From Acidimicrobiaceae bacterium (lineage in GTDB: Bacteria > Actinomycetota > Acidimicrobiia > Acidimicrobiales > Palsa-688), in NCBI GenBank assembly GCA_003156795.1, contig PMHU01000133.1:260-13155 (forward strand): 12,896 nucleotides of DNA, in the 5' to 3' direction. Under the pieces are notes generated by a model, which saw only the letters and a program-made list of their open reading frames with translations, was not told the origin of the DNA and searched no databases. The position numbers and the translations under genes were made by a program. Numbering within the stretch: the stretch's first letter is position 1; each line of letters opens with the position of its first letter. Below, piece after piece: positions 7,216-12,896 of this stretch.

Positions 7216-8231
7216 GGACGGCACCCCACTTCAGGGTTGGTGCTCGGGAACGCTCCCTTCGCCGCGCACTGGGCGAAGAGGTTGTCCGGCACGAGCAGGG
7301 TGGGGATCGAGGCGTCGGCGAAGGGTCCGTTCCCGGTGGCGTTGGCTGCATAGCGGCTGAAGGCCGCCAGCACCGGTATGGCCTGGCCAATGTCGTTGCT
7401 GTCCTGGGCGAGGATCGCCGAGACGCTATCGAGGCTCGACAGGACCGGGCCGAACTCGGCGCTATTGGTCTGCAGGAGTGACGTCAGGTGCTGGCTAAAG
7501 GTCGTCGTGGCCGCGAGGAGCGCCTGGATGGCGCTGCGGCGCTGTTCGAGCGTGTTCAACACTATTGCCCCCTGGCTCACCAGGTCGAACAGCTCGCCGC
7601 TGCGCTGGGAGAGTACTTGCGCCAGTCCGGAGCCCTGGCTGACGATCGTCGCAAGAGCAGCCGACTGGTTACCCAGGATCTCCGAGAATCGGGCCAGACC
7701 GTTGAACGCGGCGACGGTGTCCGCCACGGACGTGCCGTTGAAGTCGGCGGCGCTCGCCTCGAAGGACTTCTCTATGTTGGGGATGTTGTAGTTCTCGATA
7801 TCGTTGCCGAACTTCGACAGATCGCCCACGAGCGTGTATGGCACCGTGGTGCGGAACAGGGGTATCGTCCCGGAGAGATGTCCGGTGCCGGCCGGCACGA
7901 GCTGGATGTACTCGGTTCCGATGGGACTCAGGACCTCGATCTCCGCCGTGGTCATCGACCCGAGCCTCACGCCCTGTCTGACCGTGAAGTCCACCTTCAC
8001 CTGCGCGCCGTCGAGCTTGAGACCGTTGATCTGTCCAACCTTGACCCCGTAGACGGTCACGATGTCCGAAGGTACGAGGCTGGCCGCGTTGGCGAAGTCA
8101 GCGGAGAAGTTGGCGGTGTTGTGTATGAGAGGGAGCTTGGAGAACTCCAACGCTCCGGCGACGAGGGTCAGCACCACGACTATCGATATGAGGCCCGTGA
8201 CCGCTCGATTGCGTTCCCGGAAGCGCTTCAT
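7212..8231 (-). CDS. mceC: MceC, MCE-domain subunit (339 aa)
   Basis: Third MCE subunit. A basic N-terminus (MKRFRERNR) is followed by a membrane segment at about 11-29. The MCE domain (about 39-114) contains LVPSDIVTVYGVKVGQI (52-68) and ends in SPIGTEYIQLVPAG (102-115). Helical repeats of Ser/Leu/Gln-rich character extend to about 290. The tail ends in C322 and C337, two residues from the terminus. It is the shortest Mce subunit in the cluster. The ATG at 8231 overlaps the mceB stop as ATGA and has GGAGAG at 8238-8243 six bases upstream; a TTG two codons earlier is in frame but has no better support. Confidence 0.93.
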   Translation of the reverse strand: MKRFRERNRAVTGLISIVVVLTLVAGALEFSKLPLIHNTANFSADFANAASLVPSDIVTVYGVKVGQINGLKLDGAQVKVDFTVRQGVRLGSMTTAEIEVLSPIGTEYIQLVPAGTGHLSGTIPLFRTTVPYTLVGDLSKFGNDIENYNIPNIEKSFEASAADFNGTSVADTVAAFNGLARFSEILGNQSAALATIVSQGSGLAQVLSQRSGELFDLVSQGAIVLNTLEQRRSAIQALLAATTTFSQHLTSLLQTNSAEFGPVLSSLDSVSAILAQDSNDIGQAIPVLAAFSRYAANATGNGPFADASIPTLLVPDNLFAQCAAKGAFPSTNPEVGCRP

Positions 8232-9463
8232 GAGCAACTCTCCGTGTGCACAGCCTGATTGCCGATCGCCGTCGGCCCGCCGCCGATCAGGCCTCCGAGG
8301 GTGATGTCGGCTGGGTACGTCGGGAACGTGGCGCCGGGGACCAGGGAGATGTTGAGAGGGGGGCCGCTCAGGTTGACCGTCAGGTTGCAGATGTAGGCGT
8401 TGACCCAGCTGCCGTTACTGGCGATCTTGGCTACGGCGTTGATGAGCCCCGGGAATCCCTGGAGCAACGAGTTGATCTTGCCCTGGTTCTGCTTGAGCGT
8501 GGCGGTGGCGCCGACCAGGGCGACCAAGTCCTGGTGGAACGGGGTGGCCGTCTGGGTGAGCAGGTTGCCGACCGTGGACGTGAGCGTCGACAGGTTGTCG
8601 ATGGCCGATCCGAGCTGAGTCTTGTTCGACGCCAGGCCGCGGACCAGCGTGTCGAAGTTGCCGATGAGCTCACCGAGCTGCGTGTCGTGGACCCCGACCG
8701 CGTTGAGCAGGCTGGCCAGGCTGGTGAACAGCCCGTTGAGGACCGCCTGGCGGTCGGCCAGGTTGTTGGTGATCGCTGCCGTCTCGGCGACCAGGCTCGA
8801 GACCGTGGACGACTCTCCGCCGAAGACGTCGATGATCGATGCCGACAGTTCGTTGACCTGCGCCGGCGCCAGGGCCGAGAAGAGGGGCTGGAAGCCGTCG
8901 AAAACCTCGGTCAGGTTGAGCGCCGGCGTGGTTTGAGACAGCGGGATCACGCCGCCAACTCGGAGGCGCGCTCCTCCTGGGGATCCGGGCAGGATGGCCA
9001 GGTACCTCTGGCCCAGGAGGTTCTCGAAGTGGATGGTCGCAGTCGACGTGGTCGTCAGGCTCTGCGTGTTGTCGAGGCTGAAGGAGATCTTGGCGCAACC
9101 GGTTCCGCTGTTCCCGCACAACGCCCCGCCGTTGATGACCGACACCCCCGCGACCTTGCCCACCTCCACTCCGGCGACGCGCACCGTGTCCCCCGGCTGC
9201 AGGCCCGCGGCGTCGGCGAAGATCGCCGCGAAACTGTGCGTGGGGTGCACGTCCAGGTCGAGGAGCGAGGTGACGACGATCGAGGTGATCACCACAGATA
9301 GGGCGGTGAAGATAGCGACCTTGACGATGATCCACTTGAGTCCGGGATGGGCGTGGTGGGCGCGGTGCTCCCCGTGGGGGAGGTGCGGGAGATGGAGGTG
9401 GTGAGCTTCATCCACGGCCCCGTCGGCGCCGTCACCGCTCACTGGGTGCATGTCGTCGCTCAC
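8228..9463 (-). CDS. mceB: MceB, MCE-domain subunit with histidine-rich N-terminal leader (411 aa)
   Basis: Second MCE subunit. Before its membrane segment (about 44-67) it has an unusually long acidic and histidine-rich leader: nine histidines between residues 21 and 39, plus H6, expected on the cytoplasmic side. The MCE domain covers about 75-158 with GLQPGDTVRVAGVEVGKV (87-104) and ENLLGQRYLAILPG (147-160). Within it is a small insertion around residues 111-124 carrying C116 and C123, a probable disulfide-closed loop. A helical tail runs to about 350, and the C-terminus has C359 and C410, the latter the penultimate residue. The GTG start overlaps the mceA stop as GTGA. The ribosome site is weak, consistent with coupling to mceA. 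The family assignment is secure; the role of the His segment is unknown. Confidence 0.93.
   Translation of the reverse strand: MSDDMHPVSGDGADGAVDEAHHLHLPHLPHGEHRAHHAHPGLKWIIVKVAIFTALSVVITSIVVTSLLDLDVHPTHSFAAIFADAAGLQPGDTVRVAGVEVGKVAGVSVINGGALCGNSGTGCAKISFSLDNTQSLTTTSTATIHFENLLGQRYLAILPGSPGGARLRVGGVIPLSQTTPALNLTEVFDGFQPLFSALAPAQVNELSASIIDVFGGESSTVSSLVAETAAITNNLADRQAVLNGLFTSLASLLNAVGVHDTQLGELIGNFDTLVRGLASNKTQLGSAIDNLSTLTSTVGNLLTQTATPFHQDLVALVGATATLKQNQGKINSLLQGFPGLINAVAKIASNGSWVNAYICNLTVNLSGPPLNISLVPGATFPTYPADITLGGLIGGGPTAIGNQAVHTESCS
8238..8243 (-). promoter_or_regulatory. ribosome binding site for mceC
   Basis: GGAGAG on the minus strand, six bases ahead of the ATG at 8231, within the last codons of mceB. 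It favours this ATG as the mceC start. Confidence 0.55.
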
Positions 9464-10863
9464 GATCCGCTCGCCAGCCCCTCTAGGAGGGGTGAGAGCA
9501 GCAGCGTGCTGACGGCGGGGTCACCGGACGGATGCCCGGTGGAAGCCGCCACGATCTGACTCACCGCGTCCGTCTGCGCAGGTTCGGGCAGCACCGTGGA
9601 ACCGGAGAACAGATCCGACGCGAGCTGAGCGGCCGTGGCGCTGAGGCTGGTCTCGGCGTCGGTTGTCAGTCCCCCGCAGCCCGAGAGGTCGCCGAAGCGC
9701 GGGCAGTCGGCCGACGTGTAGGGCTGGGCGCTCAGGTAGTTCGAACCGAGGCCGTCGGCAATGTCAGTCGCTACGTTCGAGCCCCCCAGCACCGCCAGGG
9801 CGAGGTCGGCCGGGTTTTGGACCTTGACGGTAGCGGTGATGTTGATGTAAGGCCCGTGCCCGGGGACGGGAAGCCCGTCGGATTGGATCCCCTCCGCCGC
9901 CAGCCACGCCTGAGCCCAGGTGTTGAACCCGCTCAGCAGTTGGGAGATCTGGTGCGGGTTCTGTGATATGTCCTGCAGGAACGGCCCCGAGTCGGCGGCC
10001 AGGATGATAAACGGCTGCTGGACGGCCTCGAACAGCTGCGCACCGTCTGTGGCGAGCGTCGCCCCGCCACTCAGCGCCAGGCGCAGGTTGTTGGCGTCGC
10101 CCGTCGCCACCTGACTCGACGCAGCCTGATTGGACAGTATCTGAATGATGTTCGGTGTCGCCTCGGCAAAGGCGTTCGACACAGGGACCAGCTTCTGAAG
10201 ATCGGCCACGACCGTGGGCCACAACGGGAGCATGTCCGTCAGGTACGTGTTGGTCCGTACGAAGTTCTGACCCAAGGAGATCCCCTGCCCCTGCAGCGCG
10301 CTCGCGAGCGACGTCAACGCTGCGTCGAGCTGCCCGGGGTGCAGCTCGGTCAGCAGGTGATCGAAGCTGTCGAGGGTGTCCTGCAGGGAGGCGGTCACCC
10401 CTGACGAGACCGGAGGGATGATCTGGTCGGGCCGGAGCGTCTGTGTGCCCGGGTTGGCGGGCGGTTGTAGGACGATGTACTCGTTGCCGAAGAACGACAC
10501 CGGCGTGACCGTCGCCTGCACGCCGGCCGGGATGTCCTTCATCCTCCCGGGCCTCATGTGAAGCGTGACGAGAACGAGGCCGCCGGGCACCGACCGCCCG
10601 GAGCTGGCCACGATACCCACGGTCACGTTGCGGTACTCGACTGGGCTGTTGAGCGCCGCGGCCGTCGACGAAGCGGGCAGCTGCGCGGTCACGACCACGT
10701 AGTTCGTGAAGGTGCCGCCAAAGGTGGCCAAGATGAGAACGACGACTGTGAGCACCACGACTATGAGGAGGGTGCCCCAGATCAGGTACCGCGGTTGGCG
10801 CCGGGCGTGGGATACCGGCGCCGCTGGAGCCGACGGCGGCGCCGGAGGGGCGAGCGTCGTCAT
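9460..10863 (-). CDS. mceA: MceA, first MCE-domain subunit (467 aa)
   Basis: First and longest MCE subunit. The cytoplasmic N-terminus is Pro/Ala-rich (residues 3-17), followed by RRQPRY and a membrane segment at about 27-48. The MCE domain spans about 55-135, with NSPVEYRNVTVGIVASSG (72-89) and FFGNEYIVLQPP (124-135). The helical region extends to about 330. A C-terminal extension of about 130 residues contains strand-like segments and C387 with C396 (DCPRFGDLSGC). It ends in a hydrophobic Leu/Ser-rich tail. The ATG at 10863 overlaps the yrbEB stop as ATGA, with AGGTGA just upstream. An open frame in the same phase extends to 11559, but those residues are Arg/Gly-rich read-through of yrbEB and are excluded. 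The mceA identity follows from its position right after two yrbE genes. Confidence 0.93.
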   Translation of the reverse strand: MTTLAPPAPPSAPAAPVSHARRQPRYLIWGTLLIVVVLTVVVLILATFGGTFTNYVVVTAQLPASSTAAALNSPVEYRNVTVGIVASSGRSVPGGLVLVTLHMRPGRMKDIPAGVQATVTPVSFFGNEYIVLQPPANPGTQTLRPDQIIPPVSSGVTASLQDTLDSFDHLLTELHPGQLDAALTSLASALQGQGISLGQNFVRTNTYLTDMLPLWPTVVADLQKLVPVSNAFAEATPNIIQILSNQAASSQVATGDANNLRLALSGGATLATDGAQLFEAVQQPFIILAADSGPFLQDISQNPHQISQLLSGFNTWAQAWLAAEGIQSDGLPVPGHGPYINITATVKVQNPADLALAVLGGSNVATDIADGLGSNYLSAQPYTSADCPRFGDLSGCGGLTTDAETSLSATAAQLASDLFSGSTVLPEPAQTDAVSQIVAASTGHPSGDPAVSTLLLSPLLEGLASGS

Positions 10864-11753
10864 CCGCTCACCTTGATCGGAGAGGCCAGGCCCCAAAAAA
10901 GAAGCGTCATGAGCATGTCGGAGATCGAGATCATCACGACGCTCGCACGAATAGCCCGGCCGGCCGCCTTGCCCACGCCTTCCGGACCACCGCCCGCGGT
11001 GTAGCCGTAGTAGCAGTGGATGATCGTGATCAGCACGCAGAACACGATCACCTTGAGGACCGAGTAGTAGACGTCGCGCGAGTTGAGGAACAGGTAGAAG
11101 TAGTGGTTGTAGGTGCCCGTCCCCTGGTGGGAGATTAGGAACACGGCGGTCTGCGACGACCAGAACGCTCCCGACAGCGCCAGGAGATAGAGCGGGATGA
11201 CGCAGAGGAGGGCCGCGAGCAGCCTGGTCGTGATCAGGTAAGGCAACGACGGCACCGACATGACCTCGAGGGCGTCGATCTCCTCGCTCACCCTCATCGC
11301 TCCCAGCTGGGCCGTAAACCGGCAGCCCATCTGGGCGGCGAGGCCGAACGCCGTCAACAGCGGCGCCAGCTCCCTCACATTTCCGAAGGCCGACAGCAGG
11401 CCCGCGAGCGGTGTCAAACCTACGACGTTGAGCGCCTGGAGACCCGAGACGCTGAGGTTCACGCCAACGACTGCCGCGAGGAACGTCGCCACCACGACGG
11501 TACTGGCCGCGACCGCTAGGACGCCGCCGCCGAAACACACCTCCGCGAGGAGGCGCCACATCTCCTTGCGGTAGTGGCGCAGCACGAGCGGGATGGCGGC
11601 GAACACGCGCACGGCGAAGACGAGCAGCTCCCCGAACCAGATGATCTGGTCGCGAACGCCCTTCCCGGCGTCGACGACGGGCGTCACGACCGGTCTCACG
11701 AACGCCGAAACAGGCCGCACCGGGGGCCCTACCGGGCGCTCAACGACCGCCAT
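10860..11753 (-). CDS. yrbEB: YrbEB, second integral-membrane permease of the Mce transporter (297 aa)
   Basis: A member of the MlaE/YrbE permease family, which forms the ABC-transporter core at the base of the Mce complex. An N-terminal Pro/Val-rich stretch of about 30 residues and an amphipathic helix precede membrane segments at about 75-97, 127-141, 175-205 and 231-250, with a further hydrophobic C-terminus (272-290). The family's cytoplasmic coupling motif is clear: SEEIDALEVMSVPSLPYLIT (156-175), which contacts the ATPase. The ATG at 11753 overlaps the yrbEA stop by one base (TGATG), and an AAGG site precedes it. Length is normal. Together with YrbEA it should make a heterodimer. Confidence 0.93.
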   Translation of the reverse strand: MAVVERPVGPPVRPVSAFVRPVVTPVVDAGKGVRDQIIWFGELLVFAVRVFAAIPLVLRHYRKEMWRLLAEVCFGGGVLAVAASTVVVATFLAAVVGVNLSVSGLQALNVVGLTPLAGLLSAFGNVRELAPLLTAFGLAAQMGCRFTAQLGAMRVSEEIDALEVMSVPSLPYLITTRLLAALLCVIPLYLLALSGAFWSSQTAVFLISHQGTGTYNHYFYLFLNSRDVYYSVLKVIVFCVLITIIHCYYGYTAGGGPEGVGKAAGRAIRASVVMISISDMLMTLLFWGLASPIKVSG

Positions 11754-12613
11754 CAGAGGACCTTCGGTGGGACTATCACGATGAAGATCTGGGTCACCAG
11801 CACGTTGAGGACGAACAGCGTCACGCCCGTGATCACCACCGACCGGTTGACGGCTTCCCCCACCCCGGCGGGGCCCTTCTTGGCGTTCATCCCTTGGTGG
11901 GAGGCCACCGTGGCGGCAAGGATGCCGAACAGCGCCGCTTTGAGCGTCGACTGAACGACGTCTGTCACCTGGCCGAAGGTGCTGAAGGACTCGAGGAACC
12001 CGCCGGCGCTCGAATGCAGGATGTAGACGGCTGCGAAGTACCCGCTCATGATCCCGGCGAATGCCACGATTCCGTTGAGCAGTACGGCCACCACGACCGT
12101 CGCCAGCAGCCGAGGCGCCACCAACCGTTCGATCGGGTCCACGGCCATGACCCACATGGCGGATATCTCGTCACGCATGTTTCGGGCACCCAGATCTGAG
12201 CAGATCGCCGATCCGCCGGCTCCCGACAGCAGGATCGCGGTGATGACCGGAGCGGCCTGCTGCACCACTCCGATGGCGTCGACGGCGCCGATGAGGGTCG
12301 AGGCCCCGATCTGCTGGGCCAGGCTGCCGACCTCGATGACGAAGACCAGCCCGAACGGGATCGAGAGCAGCAGGGTGGGCAGGACGCAAACGGAGATCAG
12401 GAACCAGGTCTGCTCGAAGAACTCGGTCCAGGAGAAGCGGCGGTGGGCGATGGCCGATCCGGTGGACCAGAGGGCGTCGAGCACCATGGCCGCCAGGTCC
12501 CCGATCATGCCCAGGGCGGACACGACCTTCCGACCGCCGGTCTGGAACGCGTCCAGAGCCAACTCGGACGCAGTCGGTTGGGCTGACCCTAAGAGTCCGC
12601 CGCGTGAAGCCAT
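11753..12613 (-). CDS. yrbEA: YrbEA, first integral-membrane permease of the Mce transporter (286 aa)
   Basis: MlaE/YrbE-type permease and the first gene of the operon. An N-terminal amphipathic region (about 15-66) ends in RRFSWTEFFEQTWF, typical of the family's interfacial helix. Membrane segments follow at about 70-93, 118-136, 168-198 and 257-282. The coupling loop is ARNMRDEISAMWVMAVDP (143-160) followed by IERLVAPRLLA (161-171), matching the E-x-x-A-x-x-x-M-x-V-x-P pattern and the conserved PR. The start is ATG at 12613 with GGGGAG at 12617-12622, a close but usable spacing. It forms the permease pair with YrbEB. The ATP-binding subunit that should drive this pair is not encoded in the window. 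Confidence 0.93.
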   Translation of the reverse strand: MASRGGLLGSAQPTASELALDAFQTGGRKVVSALGMIGDLAAMVLDALWSTGSAIAHRRFSWTEFFEQTWFLISVCVLPTLLLSIPFGLVFVIEVGSLAQQIGASTLIGAVDAIGVVQQAAPVITAILLSGAGGSAICSDLGARNMRDEISAMWVMAVDPIERLVAPRLLATVVVAVLLNGIVAFAGIMSGYFAAVYILHSSAGGFLESFSTFGQVTDVVQSTLKAALFGILAATVASHQGMNAKKGPAGVGEAVNRSVVITGVTLFVLNVLVTQIFIVIVPPKVL

Positions 12614-12616
12614 ATT

Positions 12617-12622
12617 CTCCCC
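12617..12622 (-). promoter_or_regulatory. ribosome binding site for yrbEA
   Basis: GGGGAG on the minus strand, three bases upstream of the ATG at 12613. Spacing is short but no competing start codon with a better site is present. Confidence 0.5.
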
Positions 12623-12661
12623 AAATATGTGTTCCTGCTCGACACTACATTCAACGAATCA

Positions 12662-12721
12662 GGAACCCAAGTCCGATCACACGCCGTACCACTCCATCCG
12701 GCGTGTGATCGGACTTGTTCC
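12662..12721 (-). repeat. large near-perfect inverted repeat (hairpin) in the operon leader
   Basis: The arms AAGTCCGATCACACGCCG (12669-12686) and CGGCGTGTGATCGGACTT (12699-12716) are exact reverse complements, 18 bp, around a 12-base loop (12687-12698). The stem is extended by GGAAC (12662-12666) pairing with GTTCC (12717-12721), with a two-base CC bulge. It lies between the predicted promoter and yrbEA, 48 bases before the start codon. No T-run follows on either strand, so it is not an ordinary intrinsic terminator. It could be an operator for a dimeric regulator, an mRNA-stabilising or attenuating leader structure, or a small mobile-repeat remnant. The sequence shows the structure; the function is not known. 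Confidence 0.85.
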
Positions 12722-12758
12722 CCACTCAGAGCCCCCCCACTTTTGCTCGGTCGCTGGG

Positions 12759-12788
12759 AACCTAGCATGCGCCAGGCGCGGGCGTCAA
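12759..12788 (-). promoter_or_regulatory. predicted sigma-70-type promoter of the mce operon
   Basis: The minus strand reads TTGACG (12788-12783), an 18-base spacer, then TAGGTT (12764-12759). TTGACG matches five of six -35 consensus bases and TAGGTT has the critical T-A-----T of the -10 box, a common pair for the primary sigma factor in actinobacteria. Transcription should start near 12752, giving a leader of about 140 bases that contains the whole hairpin at 12662-12721. Confidence 0.6.
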
Positions 12789-12839
12789 CGTAACTACCGG
12801 GGCTCTGGCGGCCAACCCGGACCGCCAGGCGGTGCCCTC

Positions 12840-12896
12840 CTAAAGCAGCGAAACCTGGTTGATCAGCCACTTACCGTGGGACCGCAGCAAGGTGCA
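12840..12896 (-). CDS. C-terminal end of an upstream gene (partial, 18 codons)
   Basis: Reading the minus strand from the window edge gives an open frame of 18 codons ending in TAG at 12842-12840. The residues are CTLLRSHGKWLINQVSLL. Third codon positions are mostly G or C, and the G-K-W-L-I strand followed by a V-x-L-L end resembles the last strand of NTF2/SnoaL-like and Mce-associated proteins. The fragment is too short to assign. It is on the same strand as the mce operon but is separated from yrbEA by 226 bases with a promoter, so it is probably a separate or upstream transcription unit. Confidence 0.45.
   Translation of the reverse strand, partial: CTLLRSHGKWLINQVSLL

Noticed and set aside
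7216..7224. Earlier GTG start for mceD at 7224
   Set aside because: It lacks a properly spaced ribosome site and would break the GTGA overlap pattern; it changes the product by only three residues.
8246..9301. Long plus-strand open frame (351 codons) opposite mceB
   Set aside because: It is antisense to a clear MCE-family gene. Its product is rich in Arg, Gly, Val, Asp and Glu with no domain character, the usual by-product of GC-biased third codon positions on the other strand.
10864..11559. Possible N-terminal extension of mceA by 232 residues
   Set aside because: The extension is Arg/Gly/Pro-rich read-through in the wrong phase of yrbEB. The ATG at 10863 has the operon's ATGA overlap and is followed by the expected membrane segment.
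12677..12697. Six-codon leader peptide (MEWYGV) inside the hairpin on the minus strand
   Set aside because: An ATG and stop exist in the loop and arm, but there is no ribosome site ahead of it and such short frames arise often by chance. It would be worth revisiting only if conserved in relatives.
12662..12721. Hairpin as an intrinsic terminator of the upstream gene
   Set aside because: No T-run follows the stem on either strand, and it lies downstream of the best promoter candidate rather than directly after the upstream stop at 12840.
12589..12870. Minus-strand 93-codon open frame upstream of and overlapping yrbEA
   Set aside because: It runs through the predicted promoter and hairpin and into yrbEA in another phase, with no recognisable features or ribosome site.

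Overview
The window is high-GC DNA with GTG/ATG starts, twin-gene YrbE permeases and a six-gene mceABCDEF cluster. That arrangement is characteristic of Actinomycetota. The exact class cannot be read from sequence alone. The unusual downstream genes and the lack of mycobacterial-type mce-associated genes suggest a deep, non-mycobacterial lineage (Acidimicrobiia or Thermoleophilia would fit), but that is inference.

All convincing genes lie on the minus strand and read right to left. At the right edge (12896-12840) is the last 18 codons of an unidentified gene. A 226-base gap follows, with a good sigma-70-type promoter (12759-12788) and a large near-perfect hairpin (12662-12721). Then comes a tightly packed operon: yrbEA, yrbEB, mceA, mceB, mceC, mceD, mceE (lipoprotein) and mceF. 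Every junction overlaps by 1 or 4 bases (TGATG, ATGA or GTGA). The unit continues past mceF without a break into a 653-residue exported Cys-rich protein (3-base gap) and a 308-residue lipoprotein (8-base overlap). After a 161-base gap with a possible promoter comes a 223-residue exported protein. A GC-rich palindrome at 1-22 probably terminates it.

How the parts should work together: the two YrbE permeases form the inner-membrane ABC transporter core. The six Mce subunits each contribute one MCE domain to a hetero-hexameric ring and a long helical tail, forming a lipid conduit across the cell envelope. MceE, with its lipobox, may be anchored as a lipoprotein. No ATPase (MceG/MlaF type) is present, so it must be encoded elsewhere. 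The substrate is unknown; Mce systems move hydrophobic molecules such as fatty acids, sterols or phospholipids.

The most unusual points are the two exported proteins translationally linked to mceF, the even number of cysteines in the tail of every Mce subunit and in every downstream exported protein, a histidine-rich cytoplasmic leader on MceB, and the large leader hairpin. No tRNA, rRNA, CRISPR array, insertion sequence or convincing plus-strand gene was seen.
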